A DNA stretch of 64,000 nt from Rhodoferax potami (GCF_032193765.1 NZ_JAVBIJ010000001.1:3472001-3536000), one strand, 5' to 3'; positions 20,012 through 28,233 are shown, numbered from the stretch's first letter. Program-made: numbers and translations. Notes: generated by a model from the sequence alone, not told the origin.

Positions 20012-20098
20012 GAGGGACTGGAGGCGGGGGGAGCTTTCATCTACCGATTGTGACCGCCCCCGCCAAGCCCGCTTGAACCGTGCGGGCTGAAAGGCGCT

Positions 20099-20350
20099 TT
20101 AGCGCGAGGGCAGCGACCAGCCGGCCTGCTGGTTGTTCTTGTCGTTTTCGTAATCCCAGGTGCTGGCGCAGCGGTCGCAGCGCCAGCGGGTGATGGTCAC
20201 CGGTTTGCCGCCGCGCTCTTCTTTCCAGTTTTGGGTTTGCACCAGTTCGGCGTGGCCGGGCGCACGTCGCCAGTTGCGTTGGATGCCGCGGCAGGGTTCG
20301 CAGAGTGCGGCTTCGCGGGCTTCGGCCGCGGCTTTGTATTTGTCAGTCAT
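20099..20350 (-). CDS. small zinc-ribbon-like hypothetical protein
   Basis: An 83-residue protein (MTDKYKAAAEAREAALCEP...) with two CxxC pairs: CEPC near residue 18 and CDRC near residue 60. The spacing would suit a zinc ribbon. I do not recognise a named family. It lies upstream of the RIO kinase gene on the same strand, separated by about 60-90 bp, and is probably cotranscribed with it. ATG 20350 was chosen over a longer frame start because the upstream part is Ala/Pro-rich and atypical. Confidence 0.6.
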   Translation of the reverse strand: MTDKYKAAAEAREAALCEPCRGIQRNWRRAPGHAELVQTQNWKEERGGKPVTITRWRCDRCASTWDYENDKNNQQAGWSLPSR

Positions 20351-20408
20351 GCGCCCGATTGTCGCTGGCCTTGCGCCGGGTGCCAATCACAGCCGCCTGC
20401 ACTGTAGG

Positions 20409-20486
20409 ATAAATCTATGCAGATAAACGCCTAAGCACATGATTTAAAAGGTTTAATGGAAAATAAATCTATTCATATAATCATTC
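20409..20486 (+). promoter_or_regulatory. operator direct repeats and promoter of the HipA-like gene
   Basis: ATAAATCTATGCAGATAA (20409-20426) and ATAAATCTATTCATATAA (20463-20480) match at 16 of 18 positions, start to start 54 bp apart (about five DNA turns). The second contains TATAAT (20476-20481). A start site about 7 nt downstream would fall on the ATG at 20487, implying a leaderless mRNA; no ribosome binding site is visible. The AT-rich block stands out from its surroundings. The N-terminal winged helix of the encoded protein is the likely binder. Confidence 0.65.
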
Positions 20487-21863
20487 ATGCCTGCCGCTAG
20501 CGACCTTTCCCACGCCATCGTGCAAGCCTTGCGCCGCCAAGGCGGGGCGCTTAGCAGCGCCGAGCTGCAAGCGGTGTTGCGGGTGAGCCAGCCCACGGTG
20601 TCGCGCGCACTCGCGCCGCTGATCCAGTCGGGCGAGGTGCAAAAAGTGGGTGCCGCCCGCAAGCAACGCTATGTGCTGCCGCGCACCGTGCGCGATGTCG
20701 GCCGCACTGTGCCGGTCATGCGCATCAACGCCCACGGCCAGCCCAGCCCCTTTGCCCGCATGGTGCCGCTCGCCAGTGGCGCCGTGTGGGTGGATGAAGA
20801 AGACGGCCTCAGCGCCCGCTTTGACGGCCTGCCCTGGTTTCTGGACGACATGCGCCCCCAAGGCTTCATGGGCCGCACTTTTGCGACCACCCACCCCGAG
20901 CTGCAGCTCGGCAACGACCCCCGCTTCTGGAGCGATGACGACGTCTTGCGCGCCCTCGCCCTGTGTGGCGACGACCTGCCCGGCAACCTCGTGGTGGGCG
21001 AAGCGGCGTTTGCCCGCTTCCACACCCTGCCGCAGCGCGCCAGCCGTGTGGCATCGCCTGCGGACTACCCCGCCTTGGCCGAGGCCGCCATGCAAGGCAG
21101 CATCGGCGGCTCATCCGCCGGCGGTGAGCAGCCCAAGTTCTGCACGATCGTGCAGGGCGATGCAGCCGCGCCCGGTACCGCACCCGGCGAGGGCGCCCGC
21201 CATGTGCTGGTCAAGTTTTCACCCGCAGGCGATGCCCCCACCGACCAGCGCACCCGCGATCTGCTGGTGTGCGAGCACCTGGCTTTGCAAACCCTGGCCA
21301 GCGCAGGCATTGCCGCTGCGGCCAGCCGCATCAGCACCGCGGCGGGCCGGGTGTTTCTCGAGGTCGAGCGCTTTGACCGCACGCCCCTCGGCCCCGCCAA
21401 CCCGCTGGGGCTGGGCCGTATCGGCATGGTGTCGCTAATGGTGTACGACGCCGAATACGTCGGCGCCATGGACAACTGGGGCGCCACGGCCAACCGCATG
21501 CAAGAGCGCCAGCTGCTGCGCCCCGCCGACGCGCGCACCCTGCGCCTGCTCGAGGCCTTTGGCGTCTTGATTGCCAACACCAACCGGCACTACGGCAACA
21601 TCTCTTTGCTGCTCGACGACGACGATTGGGCCCTTGCACCCGCCTACGACATGCTCCCCATGCTTTACGCGCCGGTAGGCGGCGAGGTGGTGCCCCGTAA
21701 TCTGGCGGATCGCCCCTTGCAGCCCACCGCCGCCATCCTGGCCGAATGGCCGCAAGCTCTGGCGCTGGCCCGCAGCTTTTGGAGTGCTGCCGCGCAAGAC
21801 ACCCGCATCTCGGGCGGCTTCAGGGCCATTTGCGCCGGCAATCTGGAGCACATCAGCCGCTAG
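20487..21863 (+). CDS. HipA/YjjJ-like kinase-fold toxin with its own N-terminal DNA-binding domain
   Basis: A 458-residue protein. Residues 1-60 form a winged helix (SSAELQAVLRVSQPTVSRALAPL). The rest is HipA-like: SSAGGEQPKF (Gly-rich loop), VLVKFSP (ATP-binding Lys), and APAYDMLPM (metal-binding Asp). The catalytic loop reads IANTN366RHYGN, whereas E. coli HipA has Asp (TDGHAKN) at that place. If the family base is normally Asp, this copy may be kinase-impaired. HipA kinases phosphorylate tRNA synthetases and slow growth, and YjjJ-type members carry their own DNA-binding domain instead of HipB. No separate antitoxin gene is present. Confidence 0.8.
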   Translation: MPAASDLSHAIVQALRRQGGALSSAELQAVLRVSQPTVSRALAPLIQSGEVQKVGAARKQRYVLPRTVRDVGRTVPVMRINAHGQPSPFARMVPLASGAVWVDEEDGLSARFDGLPWFLDDMRPQGFMGRTFATTHPELQLGNDPRFWSDDDVLRALALCGDDLPGNLVVGEAAFARFHTLPQRASRVASPADYPALAEAAMQGSIGGSSAGGEQPKFCTIVQGDAAAPGTAPGEGARHVLVKFSPAGDAPTDQRTRDLLVCEHLALQTLASAGIAAAASRISTAAGRVFLEVERFDRTPLGPANPLGLGRIGMVSLMVYDAEYVGAMDNWGATANRMQERQLLRPADARTLRLLEAFGVLIANTNRHYGNISLLLDDDDWALAPAYDMLPMLYAPVGGEVVPRNLADRPLQPTAAILAEWPQALALARSFWSAAAQDTRISGGFRAICAGNLEHISR

Positions 21864-21907
21864 AGGGGCCCGGCGCCGCGCTAGCATCTACCAAAAAAGG
21901 GAGCGCG

Positions 21908-23770
21908 ATGGACAAAGCCGACTTCATACATCTAGTGCGCCTGAGCGAACACGCCAGCGCAGAAAACAGTGGCGCCTACCGCCGCAGCCTGGCGCGGTTT
22001 GCGGCGCTGGGCTACTTGTGGGTGGTGTTGTGTTTCGTCTTGGCCATCGTGCTGCTGGTCATGTCGGGCAAAGCGCTGTTGCAGGGGCCAGTCAAAGGAT
22101 ATTGGGTCATGCTGCTGCTCTCCGGGGTGGGTTTGCTCTGGAGCAGCGTGCGCGCACTGTGGCTGCGCCTGGAGGCGCCCGAAGGCAGCCCGCTCACCCC
22201 TGCCGACGCCCCCTTGCTGTTTGAGGCGCTGGAGCGCATCCGCAAAAAAACCCAGGGCCCGCCCATCCACCATGTGCTGCTCGATTCCAGCTTCAACGCC
22301 AGCATCAGCCAGTTGCCCCGCTTCGGCTTGTTGGGCGGCGCCACCAACTACCTGACCATCGGCCTGCCCCTGCTGCTCGCGCTGGACCGGCCGCGGTTTC
22401 TGGCGGTTATGGCGCACGAATACGGCCACCTGCGCGGCGGCCACGGCCAGTTTGCGGCTTGGATCTACCGCACCCGCATGAGCTGGACCAAGCTCTACGA
22501 AAGCATGGAAGAAGATGCAGGCCTCATGGCCCACGCCACCCAGACCTTTCTGCGCTGGTACTTTCCGCGGTTCATGGCCAAAACCTTTGCGCTGGCCCGG
22601 CAAGACGAGTACGAGGCCGACCGCATCGCCTGCAAGCTGTTGGGGCGCGATGTAACTGGCGCCGCCCTGGCCGAAATCGCCGTCAAAGGCGCCTGGCTGG
22701 GCCGCGAGTTCTGGCCTTTGCACTGGGCATCGGCAGGGCGCAGCCTCCAGCCCATGGGGCCGTTTTCGGCCATGCGGGTGCTGCTCACCCAACCGGTGCG
22801 CGACGACTTTGCCCGCGACGCGCTCCGCCAATCCCTCAAGGAAATGAGCAACCTTGACGACACCCACCCCGTGCTGCGCGACCGGCTCGAGGCCATGGGC
22901 GCGCGTAAAGAGCTGCCCCAGTGGTCCGCCAAACCGGCGATCGACCTGCTGGGCGCAAGCGCCAACACCTGGCTCCAGCGCATGGACCAGCAATGGTGCC
23001 GCGACAACGCCTCCGACTGGAAGCTTCACCACGCCTATTTGCGCCGGGTCGAAGAGCGGGTCCAAGCCCTGCAAGCCAGCCTCTTGCGCAACAACGCCGA
23101 TGAGCTCGCCCAGCTCGGCGACCTGAAGCGCCGGCTTAACGCCACCGCCGACGTGCGCGACTGCTATGCCCGCGCCCTGCAGTTGGCGCCCAACCACCCG
23201 GGCGCCCTGCGCGGCATGGTGCGCACCCTGCCTGACACCGATGTAGCCGGCCGCCTCGATGGGCTCAACCGCTTGGTCGAGGTCCATGCCGCCAGCACCT
23301 GGTGGGCGGCCAGCACCGCGGTGCAGATGCTGGAGCCGCTGGTGGCCGCAGGCCAGCCCTATGACCCGCTGCTCAAGCAATGGCGTGCCCGCCTCAAGCA
23401 GGCCGACGAGGCCGAGCAACGCGCCTGGAACGAGATGGTCGACACCCCGTATTTCCAGTCCATCACCCGCCACGACCTCAACGACTTTGAGACCGGCGAA
23501 CTGCAGGCCGATCTGGCGCGCTGTAAGCCCCTGCGCCGCGCTTGGCTGGTGCGCAAAAACCTCCAAGAGTTTGCCTACCGCCGCTGCTACATCCTGTTTG
23601 TGGAGCTGCCCGGCCTGCCCGATGGCGAGCGCTATGCGCTGTGCCGCAGCCTCGAGCGCTCGCTGGACTTGCCCGGCCCGGTGCTGGTGCTGTGGGCCGG
23701 CACCGACCCGACGCTCCATGACATCCAGAAAAACACCTTCGATGTGACGTTTGCACGGTCGGTGGCATAG
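21908..23770 (+). CDS. M48-family membrane metallopeptidase
   Basis: A 620-residue protein. Two membrane helices lie near residues 30-80 (YLWVVLCFVLAIVLLVM and WVMLLLSGVGLLWSSV). The M48 zinc motif is H170-E-Y-G-H174, with the third ligand in a DEYEADRIA helix. The roughly 300-residue C-terminal part is alpha-helical and TPR-like (RDCYARALQLAPNHPGALRGM). The protein is larger than HtpX and resembles large M48 proteins of unknown substrate. Start ATG 21908 follows GGGAGCG. It stands alone between hipA-like and hom. Confidence 0.87.
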   Translation: MDKADFIHLVRLSEHASAENSGAYRRSLARFAALGYLWVVLCFVLAIVLLVMSGKALLQGPVKGYWVMLLLSGVGLLWSSVRALWLRLEAPEGSPLTPADAPLLFEALERIRKKTQGPPIHHVLLDSSFNASISQLPRFGLLGGATNYLTIGLPLLLALDRPRFLAVMAHEYGHLRGGHGQFAAWIYRTRMSWTKLYESMEEDAGLMAHATQTFLRWYFPRFMAKTFALARQDEYEADRIACKLLGRDVTGAALAEIAVKGAWLGREFWPLHWASAGRSLQPMGPFSAMRVLLTQPVRDDFARDALRQSLKEMSNLDDTHPVLRDRLEAMGARKELPQWSAKPAIDLLGASANTWLQRMDQQWCRDNASDWKLHHAYLRRVEERVQALQASLLRNNADELAQLGDLKRRLNATADVRDCYARALQLAPNHPGALRGMVRTLPDTDVAGRLDGLNRLVEVHAASTWWAASTAVQMLEPLVAAGQPYDPLLKQWRARLKQADEAEQRAWNEMVDTPYFQSITRHDLNDFETGELQADLARCKPLRRAWLVRKNLQEFAYRRCYILFVELPGLPDGERYALCRSLERSLDLPGPVLVLWAGTDPTLHDIQKNTFDVTFARSVA

Positions 23771-23819
23771 TTTTAATTTGCTCCGCGCGGAGCACTTTGT
23801 CTGTGCTATGCTCCGGCCC

Positions 23820-23921
23820 ATGTTGTGCACTTTTTGCCTGAACCCCCACCGCGCTTTGGCGCGTGCCCTGCCGGGCGAGGCCGTGCGCAGCATTACCACC
23901 ATTACCACCACGGCCACCTGA
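23820..23921 (+). CDS. threonine-rich leader peptide of homoserine dehydrogenase (thrL-like)
   Basis: A 33-codon frame, MLCTFCLNPHRAL..., ends in SITTITTTAT followed by TGA: six Thr and two Ile among the last nine residues. This closely mirrors E. coli ThrL (STTITTTITITT). An in-frame ATG at 23808 would make it 37 codons. It stands 97 bp before the homoserine dehydrogenase start and is followed by overlapping inverted repeats. Ribosome stalling at Thr or Ile codons when charged tRNA is short would control the downstream gene. Confidence 0.82.
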   Translation: MLCTFCLNPHRALARALPGEAVRSITTITTTAT

Positions 23922-24011
23922 GTCGTGCAGGTGGCCGTTCCGGCTGCCACCTGGTGTACCTCCCGCAGAGCGAACCGGCCCCGGCAGCCGGGCCCGCAAC
24001 TGTTCCGGAAG
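23910..24011 (+). promoter_or_regulatory. attenuator-like set of competing hairpins before hom
   Basis: Segment 1 (23910-23919, ACGGCCACCT) overlaps the last leader codons and pairs perfectly with segment 2 (23929-23938, AGGTGGCCGT). Segment 2 also pairs with segment 3 (CAGGTGGC 23928-23935 with GCCACCTG 23946-23953). Segment 3 pairs with segment 4 (CCGGCTGCC 23940-23948 with GGCAGCCGG 23983-23991). This is the 1:2 / 2:3 / 3:4 logic of amino-acid attenuators. No T run follows 3:4, so control may act on translation: TTCCGG (23938-23943) can pair with CCGGAA (24005-24010) at the ribosome binding site. Confidence 0.68.
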
Positions 24012-24018
24012 ACACCTT

Positions 24019-25401
24019 ATGTACCAAGACCACTTCTCCCTCTCTGCCAGCAGCCCGGCCGGCACGGCACCGCCTGCTGCGCCCGCCCCCTTGCGCGTAG
24101 GCCTGCTCGGGCTCGGCACCGTGGGCAGCGGCACCTATGCGGTGCTCCAGCGCAACGCGGCCTTGATTGCCGCCCGCGCCGGCCGCCGGATCGAGGTGCG
24201 CATGGTGGCCGTGCGCAACCTGGCTAGGGCCCGCACCGTGCTGGGCGAGCAGCCGGGCACCCCGCTGCTGACCGACGACCCGCAAGCCTTGGTCTGCAGC
24301 CCTGAGGTCGATGTGGTGGTCGAGGTCATGGGCGGCACCGGGCTGGCCCGCAGCCTGGTGCTGCAAGCCATTGCGCACGGCAAACACATCGTCACCGCCA
24401 ACAAGGCATTGCTCGCCGAGCACGGCACCGAGATCTTTGCCGCCGCCCAAGCCCGTGGCGTGGTGGTGGCCTACGAGGGTGCGGTAGCGGTCAGCATTCC
24501 GATCATCAAGGCGCTGCGCGAAGGCCTGACCGCCAACCGCATCGAGTGGGTGGCCGGCATCATCAACGGCACCAGCAACTTCATTTTGTCGGCCATGCGC
24601 GAGCGGGGGCTGGGCTTTGCCGCCGCGCTGGCCGAGGCCCAAGCCCTGGGCTACGCCGAGGCCGACCCCGCCTTGGATGTGCAGGGCACCGATGCCGCGC
24701 ACAAGCTCAGCCTGCTGGCCGCTAACGCCTTCGGCACGTTGCCGCAATTCCCGCAAGTGCAGGTGCAAGGCATTACCGCGGTAGACGCGGCTGATGTCGC
24801 CTTTGCCGAGCAACTGGGCTACCGCCTCAAGCTGCTGGGCATTGCCAAGCGCCGCGGCACTGGGCTGGAGCTGCGGGTGCACCCCACCTTGCTGCCTGAG
24901 AGCCATTTGCTCGCGCAGGTGCATGGCAGCATGAACGCCGTCATGGTCAAGAGCGATGCGGCGGGCATTACCTTGTATTACGGCGCCGGGGCTGGGGCCG
25001 AGCAAACCGGCTCGGCAGTGATTGCCGACCTGGTAGACCTAGCCCGCAGTGCCAGCCTCGCACCGGCGCAGCGGGTGCCCGCACTCGGCTTTGCCAGCGG
25101 AGTGCAGCCCGGCCTGCCGGTCGTGGGCGCAGACGATGTGGAGAGCGCCTTTTATGTCCGCCTGGACCTGAGCCGCCCGGACGCTACCGTGCCCCGTGTG
25201 TTGCAGCAGCTGGCCGCTGACGGCGTGCAGGTACAGCGCATGGCGCAACACCCCCACCCCAGCGACTCCGAGCTGCGCTGCCTGGTGTTGCTAACCGCCC
25301 CGCTGGCCTTGCGCACTTTGCGCCCCGCCTTGCAAGCGATAGAGGCCTGGCCCACCGTGCTGGGCTATGCCAGTGTGTTGCGGGTGGAGAGTCTGGCTTA
25401 G
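24019..25401 (+). CDS. hom: homoserine dehydrogenase
   Basis: A 460-residue enzyme that reduces aspartate semialdehyde to homoserine, the branch point to threonine and methionine. The Rossmann motif is GLLGLGTVGSGTY, then HIVTANKALLAEHG, and the catalytic region has INGTSNFILSAM and ALGYAEADPALDVQGTDAAHKL. The C-terminal 90 residues form an ACT-type domain for feedback control. The first about 25 residues (Ser/Pro/Ala-rich) are an unusual extension. ATG 24019 follows CCGGAAGACACC. thrC, the usual partner in this order, is absent here. The leader peptide upstream implies control by threonine or isoleucine. Confidence 0.93.
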   Translation: MYQDHFSLSASSPAGTAPPAAPAPLRVGLLGLGTVGSGTYAVLQRNAALIAARAGRRIEVRMVAVRNLARARTVLGEQPGTPLLTDDPQALVCSPEVDVVVEVMGGTGLARSLVLQAIAHGKHIVTANKALLAEHGTEIFAAAQARGVVVAYEGAVAVSIPIIKALREGLTANRIEWVAGIINGTSNFILSAMRERGLGFAAALAEAQALGYAEADPALDVQGTDAAHKLSLLAANAFGTLPQFPQVQVQGITAVDAADVAFAEQLGYRLKLLGIAKRRGTGLELRVHPTLLPESHLLAQVHGSMNAVMVKSDAAGITLYYGAGAGAEQTGSAVIADLVDLARSASLAPAQRVPALGFASGVQPGLPVVGADDVESAFYVRLDLSRPDATVPRVLQQLAADGVQVQRMAQHPHPSDSELRCLVLLTAPLALRTLRPALQAIEAWPTVLGYASVLRVESLA

Positions 25402-26369
25402 TGATAGACCACGTTGTCATCCACGCTGTACAAGGTGCAGGCTTGTTTGGCACGCTCCTCGCAGCGTTTCAGGGCTGCTGCGTTCACATCATCCGTGCCA
25501 CCCGACACCCATCCCCAATGCTGGCGGGTGGGTGCCACGGCAAACGCCCTTGGCGGTTTTGCTTGCAGATAGCGTTGGTATTGCTCTGTGCCAGCGGCAG
25601 ACTCCAGCGGTAGCTTGCCAAGGTCTGCCAGTGCGGCATATCCGCTGGGCGGAAACTGCAGCGCCCGTTGGCGCCCGGGCAGCAAGCCCTGGTCCGGACT
25701 GGCTACGCGCCGAACATCCGTTATCACCCCGCGTTCCAGCGCGTTGGTTGCGATGGGCTCGCAGCTGGTGGGGTTCTGTGGGGTCAAACCGTCACAGAAA
25801 AACACGCTGTTGCCCAAGCGTGCACCCAGATCGGGATGAAAGAAATTCGCTGCGCCCCTGTTCTTTTCGATGGATATCCAGCGCTTGACCAGATCCGGGT
25901 CACCTTTTCCATCGGAGTAGCGCAGGGTCCACGCATAGAGCCCGTTTTTTTGCACGGCAGCGCGGTCCAGATTGCCATCTGCACCGTAGTGCCCATGGAA
26001 GCCCACCAAGGTGCGGTCCGCCGGGTAGTCGTCGGTAAACAGCCGGTATTTGCCACCGAGGAACATGCGTGAACATGACGAAATGCAATAGCCCGACACC
26101 GCAGTGGTAACGCCAACATCGCGCAAGAACTCGCCGACGCGATAGCCGGTCCACGCATCACCGCCATGCGAATTGCGCAACACCACCAAATCAATCTTCG
26201 GGTTGGCAGCAAAGGCGTCTTTCACCATAACCAGTTCGGTGCCCACCACAGGCCCGGAAAGAATGAGGGTATTGCCGTGTGTCGCCAGCTCCATCGCGTG
26301 CGTGGCGCCACTCCCCATGGTGCCCAAGCAGCAGGCCGCCAATGCCAAAAGACGGTGTCGTCGCTGCAT
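25398..26369 (-). CDS. exported ClpP/crotonase-fold-like protein
   Basis: A 323-residue protein with a signal peptide ending near residue 25 (GATHAME). Residues 30-130 look like the periplasmic ClpP-like group: LILSGPVVGTELVMVKDAF, VLRNSHGGDAWTGYRVGEFLRD, and GYCISSCSRMFLGG, where a Ser next to small residues occupies the ClpP nucleophile position. The C-terminal part ends with Cys-rich KRCEERAKQACTLYSVDDN. Activity is unproven. It is convergent with hom, overlapping by 4 bp. Confidence 0.65.
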   Translation of the reverse strand: MQRRHRLLALAACCLGTMGSGATHAMELATHGNTLILSGPVVGTELVMVKDAFAANPKIDLVVLRNSHGGDAWTGYRVGEFLRDVGVTTAVSGYCISSCSRMFLGGKYRLFTDDYPADRTLVGFHGHYGADGNLDRAAVQKNGLYAWTLRYSDGKGDPDLVKRWISIEKNRGAANFFHPDLGARLGNSVFFCDGLTPQNPTSCEPIATNALERGVITDVRRVASPDQGLLPGRQRALQFPPSGYAALADLGKLPLESAAGTEQYQRYLQAKPPRAFAVAPTRQHWGWVSGGTDDVNAAALKRCEERAKQACTLYSVDDNVVYH

Positions 26370-26405
26370 GGTGTGTTCTCCCCGTATCTGTGAATCCGGC
26401 TCTAT

Positions 26406-26801
26406 TTACACCTTAGGCGGGCGAAACAGTGCGCAGATCTTGTTGCCGTCCGGGTCGCGCAGGTAGGCCAGGTAGAGCTTGCCCGAGGGGCCATTGCGCC
26501 AGCCGGGCGGGTCTTCGCAGGTAATGCCGCCATTGGCCACACCAGCTGCGTGAAACGCATCGGCCTGCTCTGTGCTGCTCATGGCAAAGCCGATAGTGCT
26601 GCCGTTACCGGGGGTGGCCGGCTCGCCATTGATGGGGGTGGTGATCCCGAATAGCCCGGTCGCCGTGCGGTAAAAGTAGCGCCCGGCCTCGCCGTTGTGG
26701 TTGTGGACACCGGGCTTGATGTCCAAGGTGCCCAAAAGCGCGTCGTAAAACTTGCGCGAGGCTTCAAGATCGTTAACACCGAGGATGACGTGACTGAACA
26801 T
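26406..26801 (-). CDS. VOC-family (glyoxalase-like) protein
   Basis: A 131-residue single-subunit vicinal-oxygen-chelate protein: SHVILGVNDLEASRKFYDALLGTL starts module one, and YLAYLRDPDGNKICALFRPP ends module two. Metal ligands His4 and the late Glu/Asp positions are partly recognisable. VOC proteins include glyoxalases, dioxygenases and fosfomycin enzymes, so the reaction here is open. GGAGA lies at good distance before ATG 26801. Confidence 0.85.
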   Translation of the reverse strand: MFSHVILGVNDLEASRKFYDALLGTLDIKPGVHNHNGEAGRYFYRTATGLFGITTPINGEPATPGNGSTIGFAMSSTEQADAFHAAGVANGGITCEDPPGWRNGPSGKLYLAYLRDPDGNKICALFRPPKV

Positions 26802-26905
26802 GGGAGTCTCCTTTGTTGTGTGCCATGGCCGAGCAGAGTTCTACCAGAAAGCACCGCACCCGACCGCACCTGCGGGACTGCCCCCCGACTTCCCCCCCGA
26901 ATAGC

Positions 26906-27199
26906 TCAATTCGCCGCGCGCTTTTTGGCGGTAATGAAATACAGCAGCGGCCCGAACGATCCCACCAACAGGCAGAACACCGCCCACGGCACAAAAGGCC
27001 GGCCGTTGGCTTGCGCATCGCGCCTGATGAACACCAGCAGCAAACACATGGCGATCACCAAGTCGGCATAAATCTGCCAGCTGGCCGGGTCGCGTGTGTA
27101 AAACGCCAGCCACGCAAACAGCCCGCCATAGTGCAGCAGCGTGTAGCCGGTCAGGGCACCAAAAACAACGAGTACGAAGATCAACAAAGCCTTGTTCAT
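26906..27199 (-). CDS. DUF2834-like small membrane protein
   Basis: A 97-residue protein with three membrane helices (ALLIFVLVVFGALTGYTLLHYG, YADLVIAMCLLLVFIRRDA, WAVFCLLVGSFGPLLYFI), matching DUF2834 in layout. Function is unknown. ATG 27199 is preceded by AGAAGGAACTCTC. It is divergent from an XRE regulator gene, with a clear inverted repeat between them, so it is probably that regulator's target. Confidence 0.7.
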   Translation of the reverse strand: MNKALLIFVLVVFGALTGYTLLHYGGLFAWLAFYTRDPASWQIYADLVIAMCLLLVFIRRDAQANGRPFVPWAVFCLLVGSFGPLLYFITAKKRAAN

Positions 27200-27272
27200 G
27201 AGAGTTCCTTCTGAGTTGTGGCGCCAGCAAACAACGCTGACGGAGCCAAGTTTGCGCAGCGCCCTGCATGTG

Positions 27273-27297
27273 CGCAATTACGTCGCAGGTAATTGCG
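27273..27297. promoter_or_regulatory. inverted-repeat operator between DUF2834 and XRE genes
   Basis: CGCAATTAC and GTAATTGCG form perfect 9-bp arms around a 7-nt centre. The element lies 30 bp before the XRE gene start (27327) and 74 bp from the DUF2834 start, a position suited to autorepression and divergent control. Confidence 0.72.
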
Positions 27298-27326
27298 AAA
27301 GCGCAGCGCTGTGATTCAATGCCCGC

Positions 27327-28166
27327 ATGGAAACCAGCACCATCCACCCGCCTAACGCCCAGTCCGACAGCCTGCAAGCCACCCTGCAAACCGCGCGCAA
27401 ATCCAAGCGCCTGAGCCAGTTGGAGCTGGCACTGCGCATGGGCGTGAGCCAGCGGCATGTGAGCTTTGTGGAAAGCGGCCGCGCCCAGCCCAGCCGCGAG
27501 CTGCTGCTGAGCTGGCTGCACGAGTTGCAAGCCCCGCTCGCCCTGCGCAACGTGGCCCTGCAGCAGGCCGGCTTTGCCCCGGTCTACCGCGGCAGCGAGT
27601 TGGCCGACGCCGTGCTCGCCCCGGTGCGCGACGCGCTGGCCCAGCTGCTGCAAGCGCACGACCCCATGCCCGCCATGGTGATGGACGCGGCGTGGAACGT
27701 GCTGCACATGAACCGCGGCGCCCAATGGCTGGCCACCACCCTCATGCCCTGGGTGGCCGACCTGCCCCCCGGCGCGCCGGTAAACATGATCGACGCCATG
27801 CTGCACCCCGATGGCATGACCCTGCACATCACCAACCTCGAAGAAGTGGCCCCCGCCCTGCTGGCCCACATGCGCGACGACGCCAGCGTGGTGCCCGACA
27901 TCCTGCCCCGCGTCGAGCAGTTGGCGCAGCAAATGCAGCAGCGCCTGGGCAAGCGGGTGCTGGCAGCGTGGCCGCGCCAAATGGCGCCGGTGCTCACCAC
28001 CCGCTTTGCCACGCGGCACGGCGAGCTGTCTTTCTTCAGCATGTTTTCCACCTTCGGCACCCCGCAAGACATCACGCTGGCATCCTTGCGGGTGGAGCAT
28101 GTGTTCCCGGCGGACGAGGCGACGCGGGCGGTATTGACCGCGCATTTAAGCCAAATGGGCACCTAG
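27327..28166 (+). CDS. XRE regulator with MmyB-like ligand-binding domain
   Basis: A 279-residue protein. An XRE helix-turn-helix spans about residues 18-72 (LQTARKSKRLSQLELALRMGVSQRHVSFVESGRAQPSRELL). The C-terminal PAS-like MmyB domain contains PAMVMDAAWNVLHMNRGAQWL and LRVEHVFPADEAT. MmyB regulators in actinobacteria are thought to bind fatty-acid-like ligands; here the ligand is unknown. The 25-bp palindrome at 27273-27297 is the probable binding site. Confidence 0.87.
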   Translation: METSTIHPPNAQSDSLQATLQTARKSKRLSQLELALRMGVSQRHVSFVESGRAQPSRELLLSWLHELQAPLALRNVALQQAGFAPVYRGSELADAVLAPVRDALAQLLQAHDPMPAMVMDAAWNVLHMNRGAQWLATTLMPWVADLPPGAPVNMIDAMLHPDGMTLHITNLEEVAPALLAHMRDDASVVPDILPRVEQLAQQMQQRLGKRVLAAWPRQMAPVLTTRFATRHGELSFFSMFSTFGTPQDITLASLRVEHVFPADEATRAVLTAHLSQMGT

Positions 28167-28212
28167 CCCAGGTAAAGCCTGCGCAGGTAGCTATTAAAAC
28201 CGTAGCAAACCG
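28165..28212. repeat. dispersed GTAGCTATTAAAA-type repeat
   Basis: GCCTGCGCAGGTAGCTATTAAAACCGTAGCAAACCG follows the XRE stop. The core GTAGCTATTAAAA plus GTAGCAAA matches the copies at 13791 and 53937. Here, as at most sites, it sits in a spacer between two genes. Confidence 0.6.
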
Positions 28213-28233
28213 CGTGGCACGCTTGCGCCACGC

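Noticed and set aside
23960..24015. Cobalamin-riboswitch-like string GGGCCCGCAACTGT before hom
   Set aside because: The rest of the riboswitch, including the B12 box (AAGCCAGGAGACCTGCC-like) and the usual length of about 200 nt, is absent; the leader peptide model explains the region better.
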